A stretch of DNA of 64,000 nt from contig JALBWU010000006.1 in the NCBI GenBank assembly GCA_022678445.1, positions 62,001 through 126,000 on the forward strand, given 5' to 3'. Shown piece by piece: positions 8,874-19,555 of the stretch. A program made the position numbers and the translations under genes. Numbering within the stretch: the stretch's first letter is position 1; the number at the start of each line of letters is the position of its first letter. The notes below the pieces were generated by a model. That model saw only the letters and a program-made list of their open reading frames with translations, was not told the DNA's origin and did no database searches. Source of the DNA: Candidatus Aramenus sp. CH1 (GTDB lineage: Archaea > Thermoproteota > Thermoprotei_A > Sulfolobales > Sulfolobaceae).

Positions 8874-9890
8874 ATGGGTTTCCTAATAGCCTTAATACCA
8901 GGTGACGGAGTAGGGCCTGAACTTGTTAATGCCAGCAAGAAAATAATCGGGAAACTCGTGGAGACTTATAAGCTCGATATTAACGTAACGGAGGTTGAGG
9001 CTGGAGATTCGGCCCTAGCTAAATACGGGTCCGCTCTCCCCCAGCAAACGCTGAACGTGATAGATAAGGCTGACGCGATATTAAAGGGACCAGTAGGAGA
9101 GAGCGCCATGGACGTGGTTGTCAAACTGAGGCAGATGTACGACATGTACGCAAACATTAGGCCCGCAAAGTCCCTGCCAAACGTGCAGTCAAAGTTCCAA
9201 AACGTCGATATCCTCATAGTCAGGGAGAACACCGAGGACCTTTACAAGGGCTTTGAGTACATGGCCAGCGAAGACGTAGCCATAGGAATGAAGGTAATAA
9301 CTAGGAAGGCTTCAGAGAGGATAGCACAGGTAGGCCTAGAATACGCCAGGAAGAGGAATAGGAAAGTCACTTGCGTTCACAAGGCTAACGTAATGAGGGT
9401 TACAGACGGACTATTTGCCAAGGCGTGCAGGGACGTGATAAAGGGTAAGGAAGTTGAATATAGCGAAATGTACGTAGACGCGGCCGCTGCAAACTTGGTC
9501 AGGAATCCCAACATGTTTGACGTCATAGTTACAACCAACGTTTATGGAGACATACTAAGCGACGAGGCAGCCCAAATAGCAGGAAGTCTAGGTCTAGCGC
9601 CTTCAGCTAACATAGGGGACAAGAAGGCGTTGTTCGAACCAGTTCACGGCGCAGCCTTCGATATAGCGGGCAAAGACATTGCTAACCCAACGGCCTTTCT
9701 GCTTTCCTTGGCAATGCTCCTAGAGTACTTATACGACAGATCGAAAGAGAAGAAGTACCTAGATGCCTCAAGGTCTCTCACTGAGTCAATACTCTCAGTT
9801 TACAAGGAGGGAACTCACCTAACTCCAGACATAGGGGGAACGGAGAAGCTAAGCGGAATGGCAGACGTAATATACCAAAGGATAACGTAA
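8874..9890 (+). CDS. leuB: 3-isopropylmalate dehydrogenase
   Basis: NAD-dependent oxidative decarboxylase of leucine biosynthesis. The 338-aa product has LIPGDGVGPEL at the N-terminus, the substrate loop LRQMYDMYANIRPAKS, the catalytic HKANVM lysine motif, the D..NVYGDILSDEA acidic metal site and GSLGLAPSANIGDKKALFEPVHGAAFDIAGK in the NAD region. It is very close to the characterised Sulfolobus tokodaii enzyme in all these segments. The dicarboxylate dehydrogenase family also contains isocitrate and homoisocitrate enzymes, but the substrate loop favours isopropylmalate. It starts 13 bases after the DUF447 gene. Confidence 0.9.
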   Translation: MGFLIALIPGDGVGPELVNASKKIIGKLVETYKLDINVTEVEAGDSALAKYGSALPQQTLNVIDKADAILKGPVGESAMDVVVKLRQMYDMYANIRPAKSLPNVQSKFQNVDILIVRENTEDLYKGFEYMASEDVAIGMKVITRKASERIAQVGLEYARKRNRKVTCVHKANVMRVTDGLFAKACRDVIKGKEVEYSEMYVDAAAANLVRNPNMFDVIVTTNVYGDILSDEAAQIAGSLGLAPSANIGDKKALFEPVHGAAFDIAGKDIANPTAFLLSLAMLLEYLYDRSKEKKYLDASRSLTESILSVYKEGTHLTPDIGGTEKLSGMADVIYQRIT

Positions 9891-9958
9891 TTAACGCCCC
9901 GTAGTAACGTTTTTTAATCGTAGCTAAAATACTAACGAGGTGGACTACATTATCCGTC

Positions 9959-12900
9959 ATAAAGCCTCTTGATAATAAATTCGACTTAAAAGCCATAGAA
10001 AGCGAGATAATCGAGTTTTGGGACAAAGAAAAGGTCTACGAAAAGTTAAAGGAGGAAGAGTCTAAGAGGCCTAAGAAATTCCTGTTCATAGATGGTCCGC
10101 CCTATCCATCAGCACCAGTACCACACATAGGGACAATATGGAATAAAGTGATAAAGGACTGCATACTGCGTTTTGAGCGTCTTAACGGTTACAGGGTCTA
10201 CGACCAGCCAGGCTACGATACTCATGGGCTTCCCATAGAGGTTGCAGTGGAAAAACAGCTCGGGATAACCAAAAAACAGGAAATAATAGACAAGGTAGGC
10301 GTAGACAAGTTTGTCTCGTTGTGTAAAGAGTTTGCTCTCAAGAACGCGTTGTCAATGACCCAGAACTTCATTAACGTAGGAGTCTTCATGGACTGGAAGA
10401 ACCCTTATTACACCCTTGACAACAAGTACATAAGCAACTCATGGGCCCTCATAAAGAGGGCACATGAAAAGGGGTTGCTTGAAAGAGACGTGGAGGTTCT
10501 TCACTGGTGCCCAAGGTGTGAGACTACCCTGTCAGACTACGAGGTCTCGGAGTACAGGGAGCTTGAAGACCCATCAATTTACGTGAAATTTAAGGTAAAG
10601 AACGAGCCTAACAAGTACCTAGTGATTTGGACTACCACCCCTTGGACCCTTCCCTCTAACGTTTTTGTCATGGTCAACAAGGACTACGACTACGCTGACG
10701 TGCAGGTAGGAAACGAGATATACGTTATAGCAGAGAAAAGGGTAAAGGACGTAATGGAGGAGTCCGGAATAAAGGAATATAAGGTATTGAGGGTGTATAA
10801 GGGTTCCGAGCTCTTAGGTGTTCAATACGAGCACCCGCTAAAGGACTTAGTTAAAGCCCAAGCTAGTTTGGACAATTACCACGTGGTCGTTGATGCAGGA
10901 GAGGCCGTGACGTTAGAGGAGGGAACGGGACTAGTTCACTCTGCTCCAGGCCATGGTGACGTGGACTTTGAAATAGGGAAGAAATTGGGTATGCCAGTGG
11001 TAATGCTAGTGGACGACAGGGGGAACTTCACAGACGACGCGGGAAAATACAAGGGCAAGTACGTAAGGGACGCCTCAGCCGAAATAGTCGAGGACCTCAA
11101 AAACAGGAAAGCCCTCTTGTACGCTGGTAAGATCGTCCACAGGTATCCCGTGTGCTGGAGGTGTAAGAGTCCCCTGATACTTAGGGCCATTCAACAATGG
11201 TTCATTAAGGTTACTAAGCTGAAGACAGATTTGCTGAAGGAGATAGAGAGGGTCAATTGGGTTCCAGAGTGGGGGAAGACCAGGATAGGGAACATGATAA
11301 AGGAGTTAAGGGACTGGGTAATAAGCAGGCAGAGGTTCTGGGGCAATCCATTGCCCATCTGGGTCTGCAGTAAGGGCCACGTCACGGTGGTGGAAAGCGT
11401 AGAGGAACTTAGGAAGATAGCTTTGAACGAAGTCCCAGAAGACCTCCATAAACCTTGGATAGACAGAGTTAAAGTGAGATGTAGCCAGTGCGGAGAAGAG
11501 GCTACAAGGATACCGGATGTAGCTGACGTCTGGTTCGACAGCGGAGTTGCCTTCTTTGCTAGCCTAGGAGACGACTGGGAGAAGAAATGGGCAGAGCTGT
11601 CTCCAGTAGATCTAGTACTTGAGGGTCACGATCAACTCAGGGGGTGGTTCTTTAGCTTGTTAAGGGCTGGTGTCATCTTAACGGGAAGAGTGCCGTATGA
11701 GTCAGTGCTGGTTCACGGCTTTATGCTGGACGAGCAAGGAAGGGAGATGCACAAGAGCTTAGGGAACTACGTTGAGCCTTCTGTTGTAATAGAGAAGCTT
11801 GGAAGGGACGTGCTGAGGCTCTGGCTTCTTAGAAATACCACGTGGGAGGACGCAAAGTTCTCCTGGAAGTCACTGGAATTGGCCAAACGTGACCTACAGA
11901 TCGCTTGGAACGTCTACGTTTTCGCTAGCATGTACATGAGCCTGGACAACTTTGATCCACAGAAGTACTCCTTTGGTGACGTTAGGAACGCCCTTAAGCC
12001 AGAGGACTTGTGGATACTCTCTAGGTTTAACAAGCTCTTAAGGGACGTTAAGGAATCGATGAAGAACTACAAGGTACACGAGCTTGCAAATAGGGTCATG
12101 CAATTCATAGTGGAGGACGTCAGTAGGTTCTACCTTAGGTTAGTAAGAAGCAGGGCTTGGGTAGAGGGTGACGACCCAAGTAAGATCGCCATGTATTACG
12201 TACTCTATTACGTGCTCAAAAACTGGGCTATCTTAGCTTCTCCTGTCATTCCTTACACCGCCGAGAGGATATACAGGAATTTCGTGGTAGGAGGAAAGCT
12301 CTCGGTGTCCATGGAGTTATTGCCAGAAGCAGATCAGACTTTCATAAACGACGAGCTGGAGAGGGCTTTTGACCTAGTTAGGGAAATAAGCGAGGCTGGG
12401 CTAAACGCTAGGGCTAAGGCTGGGGTAAAGTTAAGGTGGCCTCTAAAACACGCCTACGTTTTTCTCAAGTCAAGAGACGATATCAATACTTTGAGCCAAG
12501 TTAAGGAAGTACTAAGGACTACTCTAAACGCAAAGAACGTGGAAGTAATAGAGATCGATTCGTTGCACAAGTTCAGTAGAGTAGTCGCTGAACCTAACTC
12601 CGGGGCCATAGGGAAGGAGTTCAAGCAACTGACACCTAAGATAGTGTCCTACATCAACGAAAACAGGGAAGTTGTAGCTGAGGACGTCTTGGAGAAAGGA
12701 TCTCATAGGGCGATAATAGACGGGATTGAGATTGAGCTCAAAATAAACCATGTCAATATAAAGGAAGAGACAGCAGAGGGATATGCCATAGCTAGGTTCG
12801 ACAGTGGAGCCATAGCAATAAGCAAAGAGCTAAGCAAGGAAGAGGAAGAGGAAGGGCTAGTAAGGGACATAATAAGGAGGATACAGTTCATGAGGAAACA

Positions 12901-13102
12901 GCTCAACTTAAACGTAGTAGACAACGTAGTGGTCTCAATTATACCTCCTGAGGATAAAAAGGCGATAATAGAGAAATGGAAGGATTACATAAAATCCGAG
13001 ACTAGGGCTATCGAGATAGTCATGGATAGTGTAGAAGGAGATTTGGTTAACGAGTGGGAGATAGAAGAGGACAAATACGTAATAGGAATTAAGAGAGCGT
13101 AG
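9959..13102 (+). CDS. ileS: Isoleucyl-tRNA synthetase (start codon unresolved)
   Basis: Class I aminoacyl-tRNA synthetase charging tRNA-Ile. The ATP-binding HIGH-type motif appears as PVPHIGTIW just before base 10148 and the second signature as MHKSLGNYV; the CP1 editing domain ([12 protein letters not shown]), a zinc knuckle ([15 protein letters not shown]) and the C-terminal anticodon domain are present. The first ATG (10148) lies after the HIGH motif, so the gene must begin upstream. The frame is open from 9908, but no ATG, GTG or TTG exists between 9908 and 10144. The nearest plausible codon is ATA 9959, giving a product that begins [13 protein letters not shown] after the start; TTA 9950 and a mutated or misread base are alternatives. 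A TATA-like CTAAAATACT at 9924-9933 would start transcription at about 9955. Confidence 0.9.
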   Translation: MKPLDNKFDLKAIESEIIEFWDKEKVYEKLKEEESKRPKKFLFIDGPPYPSAPVPHIGTIWNKVIKDCILRFERLNGYRVYDQPGYDTHGLPIEVAVEKQLGITKKQEIIDKVGVDKFVSLCKEFALKNALSMTQNFINVGVFMDWKNPYYTLDNKYISNSWALIKRAHEKGLLERDVEVLHWCPRCETTLSDYEVSEYRELEDPSIYVKFKVKNEPNKYLVIWTTTPWTLPSNVFVMVNKDYDYADVQVGNEIYVIAEKRVKDVMEESGIKEYKVLRVYKGSELLGVQYEHPLKDLVKAQASLDNYHVVVDAGEAVTLEEGTGLVHSAPGHGDVDFEIGKKLGMPVVMLVDDRGNFTDDAGKYKGKYVRDASAEIVEDLKNRKALLYAGKIVHRYPVCWRCKSPLILRAIQQWFIKVTKLKTDLLKEIERVNWVPEWGKTRIGNMIKELRDWVISRQRFWGNPLPIWVCSKGHVTVVESVEELRKIALNEVPEDLHKPWIDRVKVRCSQCGEEATRIPDVADVWFDSGVAFFASLGDDWEKKWAELSPVDLVLEGHDQLRGWFFSLLRAGVILTGRVPYESVLVHGFMLDEQGREMHKSLGNYVEPSVVIEKLGRDVLRLWLLRNTTWEDAKFSWKSLELAKRDLQIAWNVYVFASMYMSLDNFDPQKYSFGDVRNALKPEDLWILSRFNKLLRDVKESMKNYKVHELANRVMQFIVEDVSRFYLRLVRSRAWVEGDDPSKIAMYYVLYYVLKNWAILASPVIPYTAERIYRNFVVGGKLSVSMELLPEADQTFINDELERAFDLVREISEAGLNARAKAGVKLRWPLKHAYVFLKSRDDINTLSQVKEVLRTTLNAKNVEVIEIDSLHKFSRVVAEPNSGAIGKEFKQLTPKIVSYINENREVVAEDVLEKGSHRAIIDGIEIELKINHVNIKEETAEGYAIARFDSGAIAISKELSKEEEEEGLVRDIIRRIQFMRKQLNLNVVDNVVVSIIPPEDKKAIIEKWKDYIKSETRAIEIVMDSVEGDLVNEWEIEEDKYVIGIKRA

Positions 13103-13104
13103 CC

Positions 13105-13842
13105 ATGTTTGAGTTCCCGAGAAGGAAAGATCTCAATGTTGTACTTTTTTCCTCTACGCTGGGCCTAGAGTCGTCGCTTGAGGAGATCACTCTCAAGCTG
13201 TCTGAGATATTTAGGTATCTTCTTCTGGCCAGGGTATCGAACCTTCTCGTAGTGGATGATTCAAATGGGCTCTATAAGCTCATCAAGGAGATTCATAGGT
13301 ACGCGTTAACCCCACCGTACCTAAAGAGGAAGATTCCGAAGAAAAAGGCATTAAGCAAAGTGGGATTACTGGCTCCAGTTAACGTGTACTATCACGTAGT
13401 TCACAAGTTTCCAGTAGAGGGAGAGGTGAGGATAGGGAAGAACGGGGATTTTGGCCTAAAGGGGCGTTTAGGAAAGGAATTTGATACAGTATTAATAACT
13501 GATTCTACAAAAATAAAATACGTACCGTATCAACGCGTTTACTACGGCGGATTTCAGCTGAGGAAGATAGAGCTCTCCGATGTAGAAAAGATGAGCAACG
13601 TTATAGTAGGCAGCAGGAGCGGAAAGGATCCATTTCTGCACTGCGAAGAGATCAGAAAGCTTTACGAGACAGGCGGCCTAACGCTAGTTCTAGGGCCACC
13701 CAAGGGAGAGCTCATCCGTAACCTAGGGGAAAAGTATATCTCAAGGTCTTATAACTTTGTTACTAGGCAAGGGGTATCGGATGTAAGGGTGGAGGAAGCG
13801 TTAGCGTTTTCCTTAGCGATTCTGAACTCTATTCTCAAATAG
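13105..13842 (+). CDS. SPOUT-superfamily RNA methyltransferase (DUF171 type)
   Basis: Putative SAM-dependent RNA methyltransferase of the knotted SPOUT class, in the family that includes human C9orf114/SPOUT1. The knot region is seen near the C-terminus: GGLTLVLGPPKGELIRNLG, then an LNSIL-type terminal helix. The N-terminal LNVVLFSSTLGLESSLEEITLKLSEIFRY is also family-typical, and the middle carries an OB-like insert (LAPVNVYYHVVHKFPVEGEVRIG). It sits directly upstream of uL3 as in other Sulfolobales, which suggests an rRNA target, though that is inference. It starts two bases after ileS. Confidence 0.8.
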   Translation: MFEFPRRKDLNVVLFSSTLGLESSLEEITLKLSEIFRYLLLARVSNLLVVDDSNGLYKLIKEIHRYALTPPYLKRKIPKKKALSKVGLLAPVNVYYHVVHKFPVEGEVRIGKNGDFGLKGRLGKEFDTVLITDSTKIKYVPYQRVYYGGFQLRKIELSDVEKMSNVIVGSRSGKDPFLHCEEIRKLYETGGLTLVLGPPKGELIRNLGEKYISRSYNFVTRQGVSDVRVEEALAFSLAILNSILK

Positions 13843-13846
13843 TTAC

Positions 13847-13856
13847 ATTTATAACC
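13847..13856 (+). promoter_or_regulatory. TATA box of the ribosomal superoperon (uL3)
   Basis: TTTATAAC in the 52-base gap between the SPOUT gene and uL3. Transcription would start near 13880, giving a leader of about 15 bases before the TTG at 13895. This would be the main promoter for the long run of ribosomal genes. Confidence 0.45.
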
Positions 13857-13894
13857 ACTGGCAATCATGAGTTAGAGAGATTAGGGGATAGACG

Positions 13895-14917
13895 TTGGGA
13901 CATCGTAAGCTTTCATCGCCTAGAAGGGGATCTTCGGGTCTAAGACCTAGAAAGAGGTCTAGTGAGCTCTTGCCTACTCCTAGGTCTTGGCCCGAAGTGA
14001 AAACTAGTTCGCCCACTCTTTTAGGTTTCATAGGCTACAAAGCGGGAATGACTCACGCTTTTATAATCGACAACATCAAGGGATCTGAGAACTTTGGAAA
14101 AGAGGTATTCACGCCCGTAACCGTAATAGAGACCCCGCCTATAATGCCCATTGCCATAAGGGCTTACGCGTTAGACTCCAAGGGAGAGCCCTCCACTTTG
14201 ACTGAATACTGGGTAGCTCCTCCAGCAGACGTAAAGCTAGAGAGAAGAATAAAGTCCCTGAAGATTAACCCTGAGAAGCAGGGTCAATTCCTAGACAAGA
14301 TAAAGAGCAACGCAAACAATATTCTGTATCTAAGAGTCATAGCAGCATCCCAGCCAAAGTTGATCCCGTCCCTAGGTAAGAAAACTCCGGACATCGCTGA
14401 AATACAGATAGGAGGGGGAGATGTAAATGCCCAGCTAGATTATGCCTTAAATCTCTTGGGCAAGCCTTTGGCAGTTAACTCAGTTTTCAAAGAGGGCCAG
14501 CTTATAGACATAATAGGAGTAACAAAAGGAAAGGGGTTCCAGGGCGTAATCAAGAGGTACAGCGTTCAAGAGTTACCTAAGTGGCACAAGCACAGGAAGG
14601 GCAGTAGAAAGGTTGGAACAAAAGGTCCCTCTTTGGGCACCCCAAGCTACGTCCCTCAACCAGGGCAGATGGGCTATCACCGCAGGACTGAGTATAACAA
14701 GCTGATCCTAAAGATTAGCACAAATCCAGATGAGATCAACCCCAAGGGAGGGTTTGTTAGGTACGGACTAGTGAGGAACGCTTACCTTTTGATTCAAGGC
14801 TCGACTATCGGCGTAAGGAAGAGACCCCTCTTCTTGCGTTACCCAATAAGGCCTTACACGTTAAACCCAATCACTCAGACTATCACGTATATAGACCTAA
14901 ATAGCAAGCAAAGGTGA
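13895..14917 (+). CDS. rpl3: 50S ribosomal protein uL3
   Basis: Large-subunit protein that helps shape the peptidyl transferase centre. The TTG at 13895 gives [21 protein letters not shown], the normal basic archaeal N-terminus; [11 protein letters not shown] and the [12 protein letters not shown] / [13 protein letters not shown] / PGQMGYHRR central extension are diagnostic. Length 340 aa is usual for the archaeal/eukaryotic type. First gene of the superoperon, followed seven bases later by uL4. Confidence 0.98.
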   Translation: MGHRKLSSPRRGSSGLRPRKRSSELLPTPRSWPEVKTSSPTLLGFIGYKAGMTHAFIIDNIKGSENFGKEVFTPVTVIETPPIMPIAIRAYALDSKGEPSTLTEYWVAPPADVKLERRIKSLKINPEKQGQFLDKIKSNANNILYLRVIAASQPKLIPSLGKKTPDIAEIQIGGGDVNAQLDYALNLLGKPLAVNSVFKEGQLIDIIGVTKGKGFQGVIKRYSVQELPKWHKHRKGSRKVGTKGPSLGTPSYVPQPGQMGYHRRTEYNKLILKISTNPDEINPKGGFVRYGLVRNAYLLIQGSTIGVRKRPLFLRYPIRPYTLNPITQTITYIDLNSKQR

Positions 14918-14924
14918 AAAGGTT

Positions 14925-15716
14925 ATGTACTATGAGGTTCAGTTAAAAAAGACGAATGTCCTTGATCTCAACGGTAACAAGGTAAAGGAGATCGAGCTCC
15001 CAGCGATTTTTAGCTACACTGTAAGAAAGGACTTGATAAGGAGGGCATTTCACGCGGAGTTCACAGCCTCTCTTCAACCAAAAGGAAGGGATCCAATGGC
15101 AGGTAAAAGGACAACTGCCTACAGCTTCGGAATCAACTTGGGACTAGCGAGAGTTCCAAGGATTAGGACATCAGGGGAGGCAGCTCTTGCCCCTAATACT
15201 GTAGGTGGCAGGGCAGCTTTTCCTCCAACTACTATTGAGAGGATAGTGGAGAGAATAAACGAGAAGGAGAAGAAGCTAGCCGTAATAAGTGCCCTTTCAG
15301 CTACCGCAGATAAGTACTTTGTCACCCTCAGGGGTCATAGGGCTACATTCGATGTTTTACCAATTGTTGTCTCTGACGATTTTGCTAACTTGGGAAAGGC
15401 GAAAGACGTTCTTGAGGCTCTCGAGAAGCTGAAGGTATCAGAGGAGTTGGAGAGGGTAAGGAACGGCATAAGGATAAGGGCAGGAAAGGGCAAGATGAGA
15501 GGTAGGAAGTATAAGGTTCCAGTAGGGCCTCTGATAGTGTCCCACGACGTTAAGAAATTATTGCCAGCAGCTAGGAACATCCCTGGAGTTGATGTAGTTG
15601 ACCCTATGCTAGTAAGCGTAATCCACCTTGCGCCAGGGGGGCATCCAGGAAGGTTAACTATATTCACTGAAAGTTCCATAGGCGTCCTCAACAAGAGATT
15701 AGGTGGTGTGTTATGA
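14925..15716 (+). CDS. rpl4: 50S ribosomal protein uL4
   Basis: Large-subunit protein lining the exit tunnel with a long loop. The loop is visible as [16 protein letters not shown]...[27 protein letters not shown]; the C-terminal globular domain includes [16 protein letters not shown]. 263 aa, normal for archaea. The stop overlaps the start of uL23 by four bases (ATGA), implying translational coupling. Confidence 0.98.
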   Translation: MYYEVQLKKTNVLDLNGNKVKEIELPAIFSYTVRKDLIRRAFHAEFTASLQPKGRDPMAGKRTTAYSFGINLGLARVPRIRTSGEAALAPNTVGGRAAFPPTTIERIVERINEKEKKLAVISALSATADKYFVTLRGHRATFDVLPIVVSDDFANLGKAKDVLEALEKLKVSEELERVRNGIRIRAGKGKMRGRKYKVPVGPLIVSHDVKKLLPAARNIPGVDVVDPMLVSVIHLAPGGHPGRLTIFTESSIGVLNKRLGGVL

Positions 15717-15964
15717 CGATAATAATTCAACCTCTAGCCACCGAAAAAAGCACGAAGCTAATTGAGTCAACCAATACGATAGTCCTCATAGTGGACAAAA
15801 AAGCGACAAAGCCTCAAATTAAGTCGGAAGTTGAGAAGACATTTGGGGTAAAAGTGGAAAAGATAAACGTTGTAATTACGCCTACCGGTGAGAAGAAAGC
15901 ATACATAAAGTTAAAGCCGGAGTTCAAGGCCACGGATGTGGCCCATAAACTAGGCATATTATGA
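15713..15964 (+). CDS. rpl23: 50S ribosomal protein uL23
   Basis: Small rRNA-binding protein at the tunnel exit, docking site for SRP and other nascent-chain factors. The 83-aa product has the family pattern [31 protein letters not shown] followed by [28 protein letters not shown]. It overlaps uL4 by four bases and precedes uL2 by 12 bases. Confidence 0.97.
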   Translation: MTIIIQPLATEKSTKLIESTNTIVLIVDKKATKPQIKSEVEKTFGVKVEKINVVITPTGEKKAYIKLKPEFKATDVAHKLGIL

Positions 15965-15976
15965 AGGTGATTTGAG

Positions 15977-16696
15977 ATGGGCAAAAAGTTAATGCAGCAG
16001 AGGGCAGGAAGAGGAAATATAAACTTTAGAAACCCCGGATGGTTAAGGATCGGTAAGGTAAGGTATCCAAGTAACTTGACTTCCCATCACATAGGGAAAG
16101 TCTTGGATATACTCCACAACCCCGGTATGTTGGCCCCAGTGGCTAAGATAAAGATGGACGACGGAACTACTTTCTACACCCAAGCAGTACAAGGCCTAGC
16201 AATAAATCAGAAGATAGAAATTGGTGCAGGCTCCCCGCCTGTTATGGGCAACATAGTGGAAGTCGGTTCACTGGCAGAGGGTACAATTATTTCCAACGTA
16301 GAGAAATATAGAGGGGATGGAGGGCGCTATGCCAGGTCTGCCGGTAGTTATGCAATAGTTATAGGAAAAAGTGGAGATAAAATGCTAATAAGACTCCCCT
16401 CAGGCAAAATAGAGGAGGTCATGCCTAACGCTCTAGCAACTATAGGGACAGTTGCAGGAGGAGGAGTTACGGACAAACCGTTGCTTAAGGCTGGAAACAA
16501 CTACTGGAAATATAAAGTTAAGGCAAAGAAGTGGCCCACAGTTAGAGGAGTCGCAATGAATGTCGTTGATCACCCACATGGGGGAGGGCTCCACCAGAGC
16601 GTAAGCAGGTCCAGTACAGTGTCTAGGAACGCGCCTCCTGGTAGAAAAGTAGGTCACATAGCTGCTAGAAGGACCGGGAGAAGGGAGAGGAAGTGA
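15977..16696 (+). CDS. rpl2: 50S ribosomal protein uL2
   Basis: Core 23S rRNA-binding protein essential for subunit joining and peptidyl transfer. The C-terminal signature [22 protein letters not shown] contains the conserved histidine region; the N-terminus begins [13 protein letters not shown], which is typical of archaea. 239 aa. It is preceded by a purine-rich AAGGTGAT site nine bases before the ATG. Confidence 0.98.
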   Translation: MGKKLMQQRAGRGNINFRNPGWLRIGKVRYPSNLTSHHIGKVLDILHNPGMLAPVAKIKMDDGTTFYTQAVQGLAINQKIEIGAGSPPVMGNIVEVGSLAEGTIISNVEKYRGDGGRYARSAGSYAIVIGKSGDKMLIRLPSGKIEEVMPNALATIGTVAGGGVTDKPLLKAGNNYWKYKVKAKKWPTVRGVAMNVVDHPHGGGLHQSVSRSSTVSRNAPPGRKVGHIAARRTGRRERK

Positions 16697-16706
16697 AATT
16701 TATAAG
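16697..16706 (+). promoter_or_regulatory. Internal TATA box ahead of uS19
   Basis: AATTTATAAG centred 27 bases before the uS19 ATG at 16729, in a 32-base gap. This spacing would allow a second, leaderless transcript to begin inside the ribosomal operon. Confidence 0.45.
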
Positions 16707-16728
16707 GCAATTGGGGGATTGAGATTTA

Positions 16729-17151
16729 ATGTCAGTTGAGATTCCTCCGGAATGGAAGAAGTTCACGTATAGGGGAAAGACTCTAGAGGAGCTTATGCAG
16801 ATGCCAATGGACGAATTTGTTAAGCTGTTACCCTCTAGGCAGAGGAGGTCTTTGACCAGAGGGTTCACTAACGCTCAACGTAGATTATTGGAGAAGATAA
16901 GGAAAATGAGGAGGCAGGGGCTATTTGACAAGACTATAAAGACCCATGTGAGGGACATGGTGGTACTGCCAGAGATGGTCGGGTTCAAGTTTGGCGTTTA
17001 CAACGGTAAGGAATTTGTAGAAGTCCAGATAGTTCCAGAGATGATAGGGCATTATCTGGGCGAGCTGTCTGTGACTACAAAGAAGGTAGAGCACGGTGAG
17101 CCTGGGCTCAAGGCCACTAGGTCGAGCCTCTTCCTAGCCATGAAGGGATGA
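16729..17151 (+). CDS. rps19: 30S ribosomal protein uS19
   Basis: Small-subunit head protein that contacts the ribosomal P and A site tRNAs with uS13. The 140-aa product has the archaeal N-terminal extension ([30 protein letters not shown]) and the conserved core [16 protein letters not shown] ... [20 protein letters not shown] box 27 bases upstream suggests an internal promoter. Confidence 0.97.
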   Translation: MSVEIPPEWKKFTYRGKTLEELMQMPMDEFVKLLPSRQRRSLTRGFTNAQRRLLEKIRKMRRQGLFDKTIKTHVRDMVVLPEMVGFKFGVYNGKEFVEVQIVPEMIGHYLGELSVTTKKVEHGEPGLKATRSSLFLAMKG

Positions 17152-17154
17152 CCT

Positions 17155-17625
17155 ATGGGATCCTGGAGATATCCTTTACTCAAAATCGACGATACCAAGC
17201 TAGGTAAAGCCGTGAGCAGGAACGTTCACGCGTCTATAAAGGATCTGTACAACGTCTGCAGGGCGGTGAGGGGAAAGAACCTGCAAGAGGCGAAGAAGTT
17301 CCTAGAGAACGTCATAAACATGAAGGAACCAGTTCCTTTCTGGAGGTACCAGTCAGGCGCCTCCCATAAGCCTGGTCTTGAGACCAAGTGGAAGATCAAA
17401 AGCGGAAGGTATCCAGTGAAGGCAGCCAAGTTTGTTCTTAAGGCACTTGAGAACGCTGAAGCCAATGCAGTAGCCAAAGGGCTCGATCCGGACAACCTTA
17501 AAGTAATTCATATTGCCGCACATAAGGGCATAACGCTAAAGAGGTTCATGCCTAGGGCGTTCGGAAGGGCTACTGCTAAGTACAAGAGAACTTCAAACAT
17601 TGAAGTGATAGTGGGTGAGGTTTGA
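17155..17625 (+). CDS. rpl22: 50S ribosomal protein uL22
   Basis: Large-subunit protein whose hairpin lines the exit tunnel. The 156-aa product shows [29 protein letters not shown] and the tunnel hairpin with [24 protein letters not shown]. It begins three bases after uS19 and ends six bases before uS3. Confidence 0.97.
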   Translation: MGSWRYPLLKIDDTKLGKAVSRNVHASIKDLYNVCRAVRGKNLQEAKKFLENVINMKEPVPFWRYQSGASHKPGLETKWKIKSGRYPVKAAKFVLKALENAEANAVAKGLDPDNLKVIHIAAHKGITLKRFMPRAFGRATAKYKRTSNIEVIVGEV

Positions 17626-17631
17626 AGAACC

Positions 17632-18330
17632 ATGGTGAACGTAAAGAAGTATTTCCTCCAAAAGTCCATGGTAAGAGTGATGGTAGACGAATACTTGGCA
17701 AAGCAGTTCTACAACGCAGAGTATGCGGGAACCGATATTATAAAGACCCCAATAGGAACCAGGGTCATAATATACGCCGGAAGGCCAGCCATGATAATAG
17801 GTAAGGGAGGAAGGACCATAAAGCAGTTAGCACTTGTTTTGGAGAAGTACTTTAACCTAGAAAATCCGCAGATAACTATAACTAATGTTGAAAACCCTGA
17901 GCTTAACGCGAGAGTAATGGCATTTAGGTTAGCCGTTGCTTTGGAGAAAGGTTACCACTTCAGGAGGGCAGCGTTTATCACGATAAGGAGAATTATGAAT
18001 GCTGGCGCTTTAGGAGCTGAAGTGATAGTTAGCGGTAAGATAACTTCTGAAAGGGCTAAATACGAAAAGCTAAAGGAAGGCACAGTGTATAAGGCTGGAA
18101 ATAGTCTAGAGCAAATAGTAGATCGCGCAATTGCTATTGCCTCGCTCAAGATGGGTATCTATGGGGTGGAGGTTGTCATAGCCAAGCCAATGAGGCCAGT
18201 AGATAAGATAACCTTCAGAGAGGCTCCAAAGGCCCCTGAGGGTGGAGTCACGATAACGAATGTCAGATTTATAGAGGAGTCCGGGAACGTTAAACAGGAG
18301 GGTGACCAGAATGCCTCACAAGCGCAATGA
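17632..18330 (+). CDS. rps3: 30S ribosomal protein uS3
   Basis: Small-subunit protein at the mRNA entry site. A KH domain is seen ([21 protein letters not shown], with the GKGG loop), followed by the uS3-specific C-terminal domain ([26 protein letters not shown]). 232 aa, with an acidic/glutamine tail typical of archaeal forms. Its 3' end overlaps the uL29 start by about 20 bases. Confidence 0.98.
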   Translation: MVNVKKYFLQKSMVRVMVDEYLAKQFYNAEYAGTDIIKTPIGTRVIIYAGRPAMIIGKGGRTIKQLALVLEKYFNLENPQITITNVENPELNARVMAFRLAVALEKGYHFRRAAFITIRRIMNAGALGAEVIVSGKITSERAKYEKLKEGTVYKAGNSLEQIVDRAIAIASLKMGIYGVEVVIAKPMRPVDKITFREAPKAPEGGVTITNVRFIEESGNVKQEGDQNASQAQ

Positions 18331-18547
18331 GTTCTTAAAGAACATCAGAAACCTTGATGTAGCTGAACTACAGAAGCGGCTCCAAGATATTGAGATGGAC
18401 CTTGTCAAACTAAGGGCTGAGTCTAGGGTTGGGACAATCAAGGACACTGCTGCAATAAGAAATACAAGAAAAAATATAGCAAGAATTTTAACAGTTCTTT
18501 CGGAAAAAAGGAAGGCGTCAAATGCACAAAAATCTTCCCAAAAATAA
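18311..18547 (+). CDS. rpl29: 50S ribosomal protein uL29
   Basis: Short helical hairpin protein beside the tunnel exit. It has [51 protein letters not shown], the standard two-helix layout. ATG 18311 gives 78 aa; GTG 18302 is also possible. It overlaps the end of uS3 and the start of the Rpp29 gene. Confidence 0.95.
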   Translation: MPHKRNEFLKNIRNLDVAELQKRLQDIEMDLVKLRAESRVGTIKDTAAIRNTRKNIARILTVLSEKRKASNAQKSSQK

Positions 18548-18785
18548 AGCAGATTTTATAGGATTTTCGCTTAAGATTATAGGCAATTCGGATTCTAACT
18601 TGATAGGTCTCAAGGGCCAAGTTGTATTCGAAACAAAGAACACTTTCCTCGTTTACGTGGGTGGAAGAGTTAAGAGGATAATAAAGGCCAACGGTTTTTA
18701 TGAGTTAGATTTTAAAAGATCTCATATTACTATTTGTGGTTACAAGTTGGTAGATAGACCAGCCAAGAGGGTAAGTAGAGGGTGA
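18522..18785 (+). CDS. rnp1: RNase P protein component 1 (Rpp29/Pop4)
   Basis: Protein subunit of archaeal RNase P, which trims the 5' leader from pre-tRNAs. The 87-aa Sm-like barrel is recognised from SNLIGLKGQVVFETKNTFLVYVGGRVKRIIKANGFYELDF. It lies between uL29 and uS17, its standard place in archaeal ribosomal operons, overlapping uL29 by 26 bases and uS17 by four. Confidence 0.95.
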   Translation: MHKNLPKNKADFIGFSLKIIGNSDSNLIGLKGQVVFETKNTFLVYVGGRVKRIIKANGFYELDFKRSHITICGYKLVDRPAKRVSRG

Positions 18786-19126
18786 ATCGGATGAGTCAAG
18801 TGAAAAGTGTAGGAATTCCTGGTGTTAATCCACCTTCAACTACATGTGACGATAAGAATTGCCCATATCATGGCTCCTTGAGAGTTAGGGGTGCGATTTT
18901 TGAAGGGGTGCTGTTGAAGCTTAGGGCAAATAAAACTGGCGTATTAGTGAGGGATTACGTAATATACAACTCCAAGTATAAGAGGTATGAAAGGAGAAAG
19001 AGCAAGATCCACGTACATGTCCCTCCTTGTGTGAACGTTAAAGAAGGGGATAAAGTTATTATTGGTGAATGCAGACCAATTGCGAAGTCCGTCGCGTTTG
19101 TGGTACTAGGCAAGGTAGGTGAGTAA
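18782..19126 (+). CDS. rps17: 30S ribosomal protein uS17
   Basis: Small-subunit OB-fold protein. The archaeal-type N-terminus with [27 protein letters not shown] and the core [46 protein letters not shown] are diagnostic. GTG 18782 gives 114 aa; ATG 18791 is an equally good start. The cysteine-containing N-terminal loop is normal for archaea. Confidence 0.97.
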   Translation: MNRMSQVKSVGIPGVNPPSTTCDDKNCPYHGSLRVRGAIFEGVLLKLRANKTGVLVRDYVIYNSKYKRYERRKSKIHVHVPPCVNVKEGDKVIIGECRPIAKSVAFVVLGKVGE

Positions 19127-19128
19127 TC

Positions 19129-19545
19129 ATGCCGGAAAAACTTCAAATGTTAGGTTCAAGAAAGGCGAGAACGCCAGGCATACAAAATTACACTAGGGTA
19201 GTAGTTTCTGACAACAGCGGAGGTAAAGAGGCAGTTGTAATAGGAGTTTACGGTTACAGAGGTGTGCTCAGGAGGGTGCCCTTTGCTAACGTTGGCGATT
19301 TAGTAATGGTTTCAGTGAGGAAGGGCACTCCTGAGGTAAGGAAGCAGAAGTTCAAGGCAGTTGTAATAAGGCAGAGGATGCCTTTTAGGAGGCCAGATGG
19401 CACATGGATAGCTTTTGAAGATAACGCAGTGGTAATAGTGAACCCTGACGGTACCCCTAAGGGTACAGAAGTTAGGGGACCCGTGGCTAGGGAAGCTGCA
19501 GAGAGGTGGCCTAAGGTAGCCAGCCTAGCTACTTTAGTCATCTAA
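19129..19545 (+). CDS. rpl14: 50S ribosomal protein uL14
   Basis: Beta-barrel large-subunit protein at the interface with the small subunit. Signature segments are [69 protein letters not shown] and the [19 protein letters not shown] end. 138 aa; starts two bases after uS17. Confidence 0.98.
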   Translation: MPEKLQMLGSRKARTPGIQNYTRVVVSDNSGGKEAVVIGVYGYRGVLRRVPFANVGDLVMVSVRKGTPEVRKQKFKAVVIRQRMPFRRPDGTWIAFEDNAVVIVNPDGTPKGTEVRGPVAREAAERWPKVASLATLVI

Positions 19546-19555
19546 GGTGAGAGAA

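Noticed and set aside
10148-13102. ileS starting at ATG 10148
   Set aside because: It would remove the HIGH motif and about 60 conserved N-terminal residues that are encoded in frame upstream.
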